From assembly GCA_902795965.1 (NCBI GenBank), contig CADBNI010000038.1:1-33362 (forward strand): a stretch of 33,362 nt of DNA, read 5' to 3'. This document shows, piece after piece, positions 17,402 to 25,860 of the stretch. The DNA comes from an uncultured bacterium (GTDB lineage Bacteria; Cyanobacteriota; Vampirovibrionia; Gastranaerophilales; Gastranaerophilaceae). A program made the translations under genes and the position numbers. Under the pieces are notes generated by a model, which was not told the origin of the DNA, searched no databases, and was given only the letters and a program-made list of their open reading frames with translations. The stretch's first letter is position 1. Every line of letters begins with the position of its first letter.

Positions 17402-18281
17402 TACTAATTCTATACCTCCAGACCTCCAGACCTCTATACCTCGTATTTTGGTTACGGGCGCAAAAGGCATGTTGGGGCAGGATTTATGCCCGATATTGGA
17501 AGATAGCGGATATGAAGTTATTGAAACTGATGTCGATACCCTTGATATCACGGATTTTGAATGTGCAAAAAAAGTTTTGACGGAGCAAAAACCCGATATA
17601 GTAGTGCATTGTGCCGCATATACAAATGTCGATAAAGCGGAAGAAGACATAGAAACCGCAAGGCTGATAAATTCCAAAGGTACGGAAAATTTAGCAAAAA
17701 TTTGTGCGGAACTTGATATTACACTTGTTTATATTTCAACGGATTACGTGTTTGACGGAACAAAAAATGAGCCGTACAAACCCGATGATACCCCAAATCC
17801 GATTAATAACTACGGTTTAACAAAACTTGAAGGAGAATTGGCGGTTCAAGAGTATTGCAAAAAGTATTATATAACAAGGACTTCGTGGTTGTACGGTCAT
17901 CATGGCAAAAACTTTGTTGAAACAATGATTTCTCTTGCAGACAGAGCGGAACTGAAAGTTGTTGATGATCAAACAGGTTGTCCTACCTGGACTTGCGAGC
18001 TTGCAAACGGAATTGTAAAACTGCTTGATGGCAAACCGTACGGAATTTATCACGTATGCGGAAGCGGATTTACAACTTGGTACGGCTTTGCAAAAGAGAT
18101 ATTTAAAATATATTTGTCATTGCGAGGAGGCGAAGCCGACGTAGCAATCCCATTAACCCCCTGCACTACATCAGAATTTCCCCGTCCCGCAAAACGTCCG
18201 ACATACAGTGTTATGGACAATGACGGTATTTGCAGAAAATGGCAATCCGCCTTAAAAGATTATTTAACGTTGAGAGATTAA
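17394..18281 (+). CDS. rfbD: dTDP-4-dehydrorhamnose reductase
   Basis: RfbD (RmlD) performs the final NAD(P)H-dependent reduction to dTDP-L-rhamnose. The 295-residue SDR has GAKGMLG near residues 22-28, STDYVFDG near 123 and the Tyr-Lys pair in YGLTK near 140. TSWLYG is followed by [13 protein letters not shown] near the C-terminus. Two insertions stand out. Residues about 5-16 are encoded by the right arm of the inserted IVP-type element, ahead of the usual ILVTGAKG start. Residues about 241-253 ([13 protein letters not shown]) are encoded by a palindromic repeat placed in frame in a surface-loop region. All core motifs remain, so the enzyme is probably functional. Confidence 0.93.
   Translation: MNNTNSIPPDLQTSIPRILVTGAKGMLGQDLCPILEDSGYEVIETDVDTLDITDFECAKKVLTEQKPDIVVHCAAYTNVDKAEEDIETARLINSKGTENLAKICAELDITLVYISTDYVFDGTKNEPYKPDDTPNPINNYGLTKLEGELAVQEYCKKYYITRTSWLYGHHGKNFVETMISLADRAELKVVDDQTGCPTWTCELANGIVKLLDGKPYGIYHVCGSGFTTWYGFAKEIFKIYLSLRGGEADVAIPLTPCTTSEFPRPAKRPTYSVMDNDGICRKWQSALKDYLTLRD
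17410..17443 (-). repeat. Right inverted-repeat arm of the IVP-type element
   Basis: This 34-base arm is complementary to 17007-17040 at 28 positions. It is translated as part of RfbD, giving [12 protein letters not shown], which is not part of the normal RfbD fold. Confidence 0.75.
18114..18151. repeat. In-frame palindromic repeat inside rfbD
   Basis: Begins tttgtcattgcgag and ends gtagcaatccc. Arms attgc (18119-18123) and gcaat (18144-18148) enclose a small ggc-gaa-gcc hairpin (18129-18137). It matches, from memory, the widespread bacterial palindrome of the form GTCATTGCGAG...GCAATCC. Here it is read through as protein sequence without a stop. Confidence 0.75.
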
Positions 18282-18299
18282 TTATTTTTATGCTACAAT
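18270..18299 (+). promoter_or_regulatory. Predicted promoter for rfbA and the MsbA-like gene
   Basis: TTGAGA (18270-18275) lies 18 bases before TACAAT (18294-18299), with TG upstream as an extended -10. The -35 box overlaps the last codons of rfbD. AAGGAG at 18309-18314 then precedes ATG 18322 by seven bases. Confidence 0.55.
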
Positions 18300-18321
18300 A
18301 TTCGTACGAAGGAGTGTTACT

Positions 18322-19194
18322 ATGAAGGGTATTGTATTGGCAGGCGGAAGCGGAACGAGGTTGTATCCCTCTACCGTTGCGGTTTCAAAACAGTTATTAC
18401 CTGTGTATGACAAACCGATGATTTATTATCCCGTATCAGTTCTTATGCTTGCGGGAATTAAAGATATACTAATTATTTCAACTCCGCACGACCTGCCGAA
18501 TTTTGAAAAAGTTTTGGGTTCGGGCGAACAATTCGGAGTGAAATTTTCGTACAAAGAACAGCCGAGTCCTGACGGATTGGCGCAGGCTTTCATTTTGGGT
18601 GAAGAATTTATCGGAAATGATTCCGTTGCGCTGATTTTGGGAGATAACATTTTTTACGGCCAATCTTTTTCAAAAATGCTGAAACAGGCGGTTTTTGATG
18701 CAGAAAAAAATAATCTTGCAACGGTTTTCGGATATAATGTCAAAGACCCTGAAAGGTTTGGGGTTGTTGAATTTGACAATAACGGAAAAGCGATTTCAAT
18801 AGAAGAAAAACCAAAAAATCCAAAATCCAATTATGCGGTTACAGGGTTGTACTTCTACGATAATTCCGTTGTCGAGTACGCAAAAAATCTGAAACCTTCG
18901 GCAAGAGGCGAACTTGAAATTACGGATTTGAACAGAATTTATCTTGAACAGGGAAAATTAAACGTTCAGCTTTTTGGACGCGGGTTTGCCTGGCTTGATA
19001 CGGGAACACACAGTTCGCTTTTGCGTGCGGGACAATATGTCCAAACAATAGAAGAAAATCAGGGCATAAAAATAGCCTGTCTTGAAGAAGTTGCTTACAG
19101 AATGGGATTTATCGACAAAGAAAAATTGCAAAAAATAGCACAAAACTACAAAAATAACGAGTATTATACATACGTGAAAAATATAAAGGAATAA
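18322..19194 (+). CDS. rfbA: Glucose-1-phosphate thymidylyltransferase
   Basis: RfbA (RmlA) makes dTDP-glucose from glucose-1-phosphate and dTTP, the first step to dTDP-rhamnose. The 290-residue protein has the nucleotidyltransferase signature [20 protein letters not shown] at residues 8-27. [18 protein letters not shown] and the late [11 protein letters not shown] block follow. It completes the four-gene rhamnose set with rfbC, rfbB and rfbD, but has its own promoter, so dTDP-glucose supply could be set separately from the later steps. The stop lies six bases before the MsbA-like gene. Confidence 0.96.
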   Translation: MKGIVLAGGSGTRLYPSTVAVSKQLLPVYDKPMIYYPVSVLMLAGIKDILIISTPHDLPNFEKVLGSGEQFGVKFSYKEQPSPDGLAQAFILGEEFIGNDSVALILGDNIFYGQSFSKMLKQAVFDAEKNNLATVFGYNVKDPERFGVVEFDNNGKAISIEEKPKNPKSNYAVTGLYFYDNSVVEYAKNLKPSARGELEITDLNRIYLEQGKLNVQLFGRGFAWLDTGTHSSLLRAGQYVQTIEENQGIKIACLEEVAYRMGFIDKEKLQKIAQNYKNNEYYTYVKNIKE

Positions 19195-19200
19195 ATAATT

Positions 19201-21027
19201 ATGAAACTGGAAGCTACAACGGCAAAAAATTCATTCAAATACAGTTGGTTATTAAAAAGGGTTTTCCCTTTTATCAAGCCGTTTTTGGGCAGGGTAATTT
19301 TGGGATTTTTGGTGGCAATTCCCGTCGGAGCATTGGACGGGGTTGTGGCATTTGCCCTAAAACCTTATATGGACTACGTTGTCGGACAGAAAGATTTGGT
19401 TTTTAACCTGTTTAATCATACATATACGATAAGTTGTTCAACGATGGCACTTGCAATACCTTTTGCAGTAATATTTTTTGCGGTATTTCAAGGTGTTTTG
19501 AGATATCTTAACAGTTATTTGACGGATTGGACAAGCCAAAAGATAACAAACACAATAAAAATCGCGCTTTTTAACAAATTGGTTTATATGGACACATCAT
19601 TTTTTGATGAAAATTCGTCGGGTGTAATTATTACAAGATATTTAACCGATACGGAAACCGCATCAAAAGGTATAGTCGATTATGTAAAAACATTTATAAT
19701 CAGCTTTTTTGGGGCTGCAAGTTTGATTGCCGTAATGCTTTTCAGTTCCTGGAGGCTTGCGGTTATCGGGGTCGTTGTTTTGTGCTGTGCGTTTTTACCT
19801 GTTGCATTAATCAGAAAACGTATCAAATCGGCTTCAAACAAAAACATGGTAATAGGCGGAAACATTACAACAAACTTTAACGAAACTTATGCGGGTAACA
19901 AAGTTATGAGAGCATATTGTTTGGAAGAAAGACAGAAAGAAATATTCAAAACACAAATTTGGAAAAGTTTTGATGTAAATATGTCATTAATCAAACGCGC
20001 GGGTTGGATGAGTCCGATTATGTATTTGATTGCATCTTTCGGTATTGCAATAGTTTTGTGGTACGGAACAAGCCTCATAACCTCGGGTGTAATGACTGCA
20101 GGAAGTTTTGCGTCTTTTGTAACTTCGCTTTTACTTCTTTACAAACCCGTCAAAAATCTCGGAAACACTCTGACGAATTTGCAAACACTGTTTGTTGCGC
20201 TCGGACGTGTGTTTGAACTTTTTGATATTGAACCCGAACTTAACAATAAAAAGAGTGCAAAAACTATGAACGGTCTGAATGACGGAATTGAGTTTGAGCA
20301 TATTAATTTTGAATACATTGAAAATCACCCTGTTTTGAAAGATATAAGTTTAAAAATTAATAAAAATGAAACTCTTGCTATCGTAGGTAATTCCGGAGGC
20401 GGAAAATCGACAATCGTAAACCTTATTCCGAGATTTTATGATGTAACTTCGGGTTCTGTGAAAATTGACGGAATTGACGTAAGGGATTACGATATGAAAA
20501 GTATCAGACAAAATATCGCAATGGTTTTTCAGGATAATTTTCTTTTCTCGGGAACTATACGCGAAAATATTATGATGGGCAAACCTGATGCAACGGAAGA
20601 TGAACTCCAAAACGCAATTCAATCGGCTCATTTGGACGAAATGCTTGAGGAAATGCCTGAAGGACTTGATACATATTTGGGTGAGCGCGGAACAACACTT
20701 TCGGGCGGTCAAAGACAACGTGTAGCGATTGCAAGGGCAATTATAAAGAATACGCCTATTGTAATTCTTGATGAAGCAACCTCTGCACTTGATAACAAAT
20801 CGGAAGCCATTGTTCAAAAAGCACTCGATAACCTTATGAAAAACAAAACCGTAATCGTAATTGCGCACAGACTTTCAACCATTCAAAACGCTGACAGAAT
20901 AGCTGTTTTGAACGAAGGTGAACTTGTTGAAACAGGTACTCACGAAGAATTGATGAATATTGAAAACGGTCAGTATAAAGCGTTATACGAGATGCAGTTT
21001 AAAAAACAGGAAACGGTACAAGTTTAG
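19201..21027 (+). CDS. MsbA-like ABC lipid/glycolipid exporter (first copy)
   Basis: A 608-residue half-transporter with the six-helix membrane domain (about residues 20-330) fused to an ATPase. It has Walker A GNSGGGKST near 396, a Q-loop in VFQDNFLF, the signature LSGGQRQR near 500 and Walker B VILDEATSALD near 522, followed by the AHRLS switch His. The arrangement and membrane-domain sequence are those of MsbA-type flippases that move lipid A or lipid-linked glycans to the outer leaflet. The location after rfbA suggests an envelope-glycan substrate. A paralogue lies at 28404-30164 on the other strand. The ribosome site AAGGA is unusually far from the ATG (about 11 bases). Confidence 0.9.
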   Translation: MKLEATTAKNSFKYSWLLKRVFPFIKPFLGRVILGFLVAIPVGALDGVVAFALKPYMDYVVGQKDLVFNLFNHTYTISCSTMALAIPFAVIFFAVFQGVLRYLNSYLTDWTSQKITNTIKIALFNKLVYMDTSFFDENSSGVIITRYLTDTETASKGIVDYVKTFIISFFGAASLIAVMLFSSWRLAVIGVVVLCCAFLPVALIRKRIKSASNKNMVIGGNITTNFNETYAGNKVMRAYCLEERQKEIFKTQIWKSFDVNMSLIKRAGWMSPIMYLIASFGIAIVLWYGTSLITSGVMTAGSFASFVTSLLLLYKPVKNLGNTLTNLQTLFVALGRVFELFDIEPELNNKKSAKTMNGLNDGIEFEHINFEYIENHPVLKDISLKINKNETLAIVGNSGGGKSTIVNLIPRFYDVTSGSVKIDGIDVRDYDMKSIRQNIAMVFQDNFLFSGTIRENIMMGKPDATEDELQNAIQSAHLDEMLEEMPEGLDTYLGERGTTLSGGQRQRVAIARAIIKNTPIVILDEATSALDNKSEAIVQKALDNLMKNKTVIVIAHRLSTIQNADRIAVLNEGELVETGTHEELMNIENGQYKALYEMQFKKQETVQV

Positions 21028-21055
21028 TTTTTAAATGTATTAATTAAAGTGAAAC

Positions 21056-21185
21056 TGTCATGCCGAACTTGACAAAGCGAACATTCGAGCTTGCGAGAAT
21101 TGTGAGCCTGTCTGCCTTGTGCTGTTTCAGCATCTATCCGTTTTGATAGATTCCGAAACACGAAAATCCGACATTCGGAATGACA
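21056..21185. repeat. Palindromic intergenic repeat with terminal inverted repeats
   Basis: The ends tgtcatgccgaa (21056-21067) and ttcggaatgaca (21174-21185) are complementary at 11 of 12 positions. Inside lies a hairpin with gtttc...atctatc paired to gatagat...gaaac around a cgtttt loop (about 21125-21158). The ends resemble a palindromic repeat common in many bacterial genomes, from memory. It fills the 200-base gap between convergent genes and may end transcription from both sides; it encodes no protein. Confidence 0.65.
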
Positions 21186-21229
21186 TATGACTGAATTTGA
21201 GATATAGCTACCGTAAGTTTATAGCTACC

Positions 21230-24200
21230 TTATTTTTTATTGATTTTTAGTATTCGTTTTATTTTGTTTTTAAGTTTTGCATCTTCTTTTGCCTGTTCTT
21301 CCTGCGCTTTTAGAATATTTTCGACCGTTGCTTCGTTCGGATCTTCAACAAGCGAAGGATCAGGCAATGAGTTTACAAAATTTTGCGCCTGTTCAATTTC
21401 GGAAGCAAGAGCGAGCCACTTAAACGATTTTACAAGCGACATGGGTTTGGAAACATCTCCGCGCAATACAATTTGGAATTTTGTTGCCATCTTGTCATCA
21501 AGCTGAGTTTGAAGATGAGGAAGTTCGGCAGTTTCTTCCGGAGTAAGAGTTTCGCAGAACAAGAAGAACGTTTTTGCCATAACGACATTCAATCCCGGAG
21601 TTGATTGTATCAGGTTTATAGGATTTAACTGCGACAAAGGCCCTAAAAGGTTTGCTACAACAGAGCCTAATTTTGCTTTTACTTTCATATCGGCTTTGTT
21701 ACCCAAAAGATCAAATTTTCCCGCTATATGAAGGCTCAAAACATTTCCCTCGGTTGTAATCGGTACAATATATGCAATACCGTCTTTAAATTCGATAATA
21801 CCGTTCATTTCGCTAAAATGAGAAGTATCAATCGTTGCAAGATTGTTTATAATTCCGCCGAGTGCGGTTTGGAAGAATTGAGATTCTCTGATATTTTCAG
21901 CCATAATCATGTTTTCCAATTTACCGAAAGGTCCGAGTTGACCGTCAGTCATTGTAAATTTAACCGCACCTTTAAGGTTTTTCATCATTTCTTCCTGAGT
22001 TTGACCGCTGATTGTCAGGTCGGTGTCAAACTTCAAAGTCCCCGCCAAAGTATCTTTCATGCCCGCCAAATCATAAAGAGCTTTTTCAACATTCAGCCCC
22101 GAGCCTTTGGTTTTAATATCAATAAGCATAGAAATCAAATTGACCGTGACATCTCCGCTGACTTTTCCGTCAAATACAGATGTATCAAGATTTTGGAGGA
22201 AGAAATTATTATCGTGCAATGAAATTCTGCCCGTCGTGTTTTGGGTCTTAATAGTTCCCGATTTAAGTTCTCTGATATTTATCGAACCGTTTCTGAGCAG
22301 AACGGGAATATCCTGCGCGGGTTCACCGCTTGACGGAGCGGTAAAATGAGCCAAACGTTCGGGAACTTTAAGCAGTTTGTCAACATCTGTCAGACGAGAA
22401 CGGATATTCAAGCCCCAAACGGTAAACACAGGGTGCGGATTTATATCGGTTCTTGCCGTAATATCAAAATCCGAACCGTTTAACAACAATCTTTTTATAT
22501 CAAGAATAATATTTTTGCCCGATAAATTTATATTTGCTTCATTTAAATTCGTTAAAATTTCAGGTATACGCAAGTCAAAAATTCTGAAATTTCCGCGCAT
22601 AAACGGGGATTCAGTTTTGCCGAAAACAATCAGATGTCCGTCTGCTTTGAATGCGGAATTTGCAAAAGCCGTAAATTTAGCCTGAATTTCTTTAGGAATT
22701 TCAACTTTTACTATATTGATAAACGGCTTTACGGTATTCAAGTTTACCAACGTACCCGAAACCTCGGCAACTCTTGAAGTTCCCATCAAATTATCTTCAA
22801 GATTATCGGTAAATCTTGAGACATTGGTATAAAATCCGGTTTTTCTTATATGCAGTTTGTCACCGCTGTAATCAAATTTTGCCTGCAAAATACTTTGATT
22901 TCCCTGCATTGCCTGAACATGAACGGGCGTAATATAATTCAGCGCGTCGGATTTCACCTGCAAAGTGACGGATTGTTTTTTATCCGTACCCGAAACCTCC
23001 GCTTTCAAAGGCAACGTTCCGACAGCTTCAATAAAAGGAGCTGCGGCACTGCCTGCAAATTTTTTCAAATCGTTTGCATTCAAATCACCTGCCGCATTAA
23101 ATTTCAAAACAGGTGAAAGAGAATGGTCTTTTATATCGCCTTGTATAACAATTTTTGATTGATTATTAACAAGCAATGACATTGGTAAAACATTTATATC
23201 ACGTTCGTTTAATTTTATGTTCAAAGACGGATTTTTAACGATTGAATTTGTTTGAGGCAATCTCAAAACAAGATTTTTGTTTGAAATATTTCCGTCAATT
23301 TTACTCAAATCCGTAACCACACCCGCAACAAGTTTTTCATCAGTAACAACAACGGACTCGTTACGCAAAGTCAAATTATTCAAAATAACGTTTGCAAAAG
23401 CAACGGGAGTTTTCAACTGACCGTTAATCTTCGCATCAACGGACAAATCCCCCGTTGTCAAAGATATCGAGCGTTTCAAGTCCGAAGGAGCAAATGCCAA
23501 AAACAGTCCGGGTAAAGGAAGTTTTTCGGAATGAACCGTAATATTTGAATATGCATCAGTGTCAATCAAACCGTCTACATTCAAAACATGCCCGTTTATC
23601 AACATACCGGTATCGGAAATTTTCAACACATCATCAGAAAAAAGCAAATTGGCATGAATTTTATCAAAAACCAAATTGGTTTTTCCGTTAGCAATACTTC
23701 CGCCTCTTGCAATTATACAACCATCGGAGGCAAGTTTTTTGAAATCGGTTTTAATATGAGTTTTTGCAATCCAATAACCGTTTGCCTTCAGATATCCGAG
23801 ATTGTTTTTTACGTTAACGGAATCGAGATACGCTTTTGCAAGAATTATAAGATCATTAAAGTAAATTTTGTCGGTAAAAATATCCAAATCCAAATTCGGA
23901 TTTTTTCCGTAATTTACCTTACCCAAAAGATTTATTTTCTGAGTTTGAGTAACCGCGAGATTTGTATCAATATCCGCCGAATCCCCTTTAAATTTTGCAT
24001 GAATATAAGAATAAGGAAGCTGTAAACCCGAAAGTTTTAAAGTCGTATTATCGGCATTTGCATAACCGTTTATTACCAATTTTCCGTATTCATCAAGACG
24101 GAGTTTGAGTTTTACGTCCGCATCAGATTTCAAATCATAATTTCTGTATACCAATACAGGATTGACAAACGGAAGTTCAATTTTTTCCGCGGGATCGTCC

Positions 24201-24901
24201 TCCGTATCTTTTTCTTTCATTTTCGGGATATATGAATTTATATCGATTTTTGCGGTTATATTTGTATTCTCGTCATTCAAAACCCTTGCTTCGGTCTTAA
24301 CTTTTGCAGTTTTTCCGTTATTATAGCCCGCAGTGAGCTTATCACCGGCAAGTGTCAATTTATGTCCCGATTTCAAATCGTTTACGAGAATTTTGTAATC
24401 ATAAAGTTTTGCATTCGGAACTTTTATCTTTATAATCGATATATCAAACGGCAAAGGTTCAGCCTCGACTTTCGGTTCGTTTTTCTTTTTGTTTAGAATA
24501 TCTTCAACAAGCCTTACGAATTTGTACTGCTCACCGTCTGCAATTTCAAGGTTTACAAAAGGCGATTTAACCTCAAAGCAGGAAACTTTTACCGTCAGCA
24601 AAAGAAGATTAGGTAAAGATATTCTTGCTCTAATACCGTCAGTTTCAAATATATTCGTGCCGTCAGGAAGTTTCGCGGTAATTTTTCCCGTTTTTATGCC
24701 CGCCTGCAACCTAAAATCCGTATCAATTTGAGGATTTTCTATAAACAAATCAATATTTGCCTGCTCCTTTACAATTTTTTGCAATTCGGGCAAATACACG
24801 TTCAAGTCAAACGCTCTCGGCAAATAAAACAGAAATGCCAAATACACGCCAACCAATATAATTGCGATTGTTCCCGTAAAATATAACAAAAATTTCTTCA
24901 T
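21230..24901 (-). CDS. AsmA-like envelope protein, very large
   Basis: A 1223-residue protein with a single N-terminal membrane anchor (about residues 5-25) and a long periplasmic body rich in beta-type repeats of the kind IxGxAxLxxxx. The C-terminal third (LKGAVKFTMTDGQLG, then the DTSHFSEMNGIIEFKDGIAYI segment) looks like the AsmA C-terminal region. Related AsmA/TamB/YhdP proteins form hydrophobic grooves that carry phospholipids between membranes. The tail ends in a Lys-rich segment (KLKNKIKRILKINKK). I chose ATG at 24901 because AAGGG lies about nine bases upstream and the signal anchor follows directly. It is a single-gene unit convergent with the MsbA-like gene. Confidence 0.8.
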   Translation of the reverse strand: MKKFLLYFTGTIAIILVGVYLAFLFYLPRAFDLNVYLPELQKIVKEQANIDLFIENPQIDTDFRLQAGIKTGKITAKLPDGTNIFETDGIRARISLPNLLLLTVKVSCFEVKSPFVNLEIADGEQYKFVRLVEDILNKKKNEPKVEAEPLPFDISIIKIKVPNAKLYDYKILVNDLKSGHKLTLAGDKLTAGYNNGKTAKVKTEARVLNDENTNITAKIDINSYIPKMKEKDTEDDPAEKIELPFVNPVLVYRNYDLKSDADVKLKLRLDEYGKLVINGYANADNTTLKLSGLQLPYSYIHAKFKGDSADIDTNLAVTQTQKINLLGKVNYGKNPNLDLDIFTDKIYFNDLIILAKAYLDSVNVKNNLGYLKANGYWIAKTHIKTDFKKLASDGCIIARGGSIANGKTNLVFDKIHANLLFSDDVLKISDTGMLINGHVLNVDGLIDTDAYSNITVHSEKLPLPGLFLAFAPSDLKRSISLTTGDLSVDAKINGQLKTPVAFANVILNNLTLRNESVVVTDEKLVAGVVTDLSKIDGNISNKNLVLRLPQTNSIVKNPSLNIKLNERDINVLPMSLLVNNQSKIVIQGDIKDHSLSPVLKFNAAGDLNANDLKKFAGSAAAPFIEAVGTLPLKAEVSGTDKKQSVTLQVKSDALNYITPVHVQAMQGNQSILQAKFDYSGDKLHIRKTGFYTNVSRFTDNLEDNLMGTSRVAEVSGTLVNLNTVKPFINIVKVEIPKEIQAKFTAFANSAFKADGHLIVFGKTESPFMRGNFRIFDLRIPEILTNLNEANINLSGKNIILDIKRLLLNGSDFDITARTDINPHPVFTVWGLNIRSRLTDVDKLLKVPERLAHFTAPSSGEPAQDIPVLLRNGSINIRELKSGTIKTQNTTGRISLHDNNFFLQNLDTSVFDGKVSGDVTVNLISMLIDIKTKGSGLNVEKALYDLAGMKDTLAGTLKFDTDLTISGQTQEEMMKNLKGAVKFTMTDGQLGPFGKLENMIMAENIRESQFFQTALGGIINNLATIDTSHFSEMNGIIEFKDGIAYIVPITTEGNVLSLHIAGKFDLLGNKADMKVKAKLGSVVANLLGPLSQLNPINLIQSTPGLNVVMAKTFFLFCETLTPEETAELPHLQTQLDDKMATKFQIVLRGDVSKPMSLVKSFKWLALASEIEQAQNFVNSLPDPSLVEDPNEATVENILKAQEEQAKEDAKLKNKIKRILKINKK

Positions 24902-25047
24902 AAATAATATCCCTTCTTTAATTGTCATATTAATATAACCATAAGACTAATTCAACAAATTGTGAAAATTTGATAATAATAAATTATGCTTGCAATATTC
25001 CTGTACAACAAAGTTATGCTAATAATTTCGGGGTTGTTGCCGAAGAT

Positions 25048-25091
25048 AATTACATTTTTACAAATAGCCCAATCGGGCAATGTAATTTTTT
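25048..25091 (+). terminator. Hairpin with T-run in the leader of the histidine kinase gene
   Basis: aattacat (25048-25055) pairs with atgtaatt (25080-25087), with an inner gccc-aatc-gggc hairpin (25067-25078), and is followed directly by a T-run to 25091. It lies upstream of the histidine kinase start at 25129 and not behind any gene on the same strand. It could be an attenuator or the end of a small RNA. Confidence 0.45.
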
Positions 25092-25128
25092 GGCACTTAA
25101 CTTAATATACATTTGAGGATAGCAGGAA

Positions 25129-25860
25129 ATGATATTAAACGAAACACAAGATTTTGAACACTTAGCCTTTAAACAGCGTGAAACTTACATCTCAACAATA
25201 AATCACGATTTAAAAATTCCCGCGTTGGCGCAGATTAGAGCGTTGGAACTTTTGATTAACGAAAAATTGGGAGGATTGAACGAGGAACAAAAAGAGATAA
25301 TAAAGCTCACACTTGATTCCTGCCGTTCAATGTATGAGATGTTGAGCGTGATACTTTCTTCATACAAATTTGAAAACGGGGATATAAAACTCGATTTTGA
25401 AATAATTGAACTTTCCAAAATTTTTGAAGAATGCTTTTCAAACTTTCCCAAACACATGAAAGAAAAACATCTGAAAATCCAAATAGAAAGCAACAACCGC
25501 TTGACATCAATTTTTGCGGACAGACACCTTTTGGCAAAAGCATTTAAATACATAGCGGAAAATTGTTTCAGCAATGCTGAAGAATATTCTCAGGTTAAAT
25601 GCGAAACTCAAAATAACGGTGAAAAAATTACCGTTTCGGTGACGTTTAAAAACCCGTATATCAGAAAAGAAATACTTGAAGATATGTTTAATCTTTATGC
25701 TGCATCATCACTAAAATTCGATACGGTCGGCTCAAGTATTAAACTATATCTTGCAAAACAGATAATTCATGCACACAAAGGCACCATCTTTGTTGAAAAA
25801 GACGGTGCCTTTAATACTTATAAAATTGAACTTCCTATACTATACCCTGAGCTTTCATAG
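25129..25860 (+). CDS. Orphan soluble histidine kinase-like protein
   Basis: A 243-residue cytoplasmic protein with a HisKA-like helix pair and an HATPase_c-like domain, but no sensor or membrane segment. The H-box is INHDLKIP with the phosphoacceptor His near residue 26. The N-box is ENCFSNAEEY near 143-150. A diverged ATP-lid region leads into GSSIKLYLAKQIIHAHKGTI near 207. The DxGxG G1 motif that normally follows the N-box is not visible (NPYIRKEI stands there), so kinase activity is doubtful; it may act as a phosphotransfer or scaffold protein. No response regulator is adjacent. GAGGA sits nine bases before the ATG. Its last 26 bases overlap the end of the convergent gdhA. Confidence 0.75.
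   Translation: MILNETQDFEHLAFKQRETYISTINHDLKIPALAQIRALELLINEKLGGLNEEQKEIIKLTLDSCRSMYEMLSVILSSYKFENGDIKLDFEIIELSKIFEECFSNFPKHMKEKHLKIQIESNNRLTSIFADRHLLAKAFKYIAENCFSNAEEYSQVKCETQNNGEKITVSVTFKNPYIRKEILEDMFNLYAASSLKFDTVGSSIKLYLAKQIIHAHKGTIFVEKDGAFNTYKIELPILYPELS
25777..25812. terminator. Hairpin inside the histidine kinase gene, likely gdhA terminator
   Basis: aaaggcaccatcttt (25777-25791) pairs with aaagacggtgccttt (25798-25812) at 14 of 15 positions around a six-base loop. It starts 23 bases past the gdhA stop on the minus strand while lying in codons of the kinase gene. The T-run on the gdhA side is short, so strength is uncertain. Confidence 0.55.

Larger units (their letters stand above)
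17007..17443 (+). mobile_element. IVP-type element: four-helix-bundle gene flanked by inverted repeats, inserted between rfbB and rfbD
   Basis: Arms at 17007-17040 and 17410-17443 are each 34 bases and complementary at 28 positions. Pairing can extend outward to 17001 and 17449 with one further mismatch. Each arm is built of GAGGTATA/GAGGTCTG-like units. Between them is a complete four-helix-bundle gene of the family found in 23S rRNA intervening sequences. The left arm supplies the rfbB stop and the gene's own GAGG ribosome site. The right arm encodes the N-terminal extension of RfbD. Calling it mobile is inference from its position in an operon that normally lacks it; no transposase is present. 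Confidence 0.7.
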
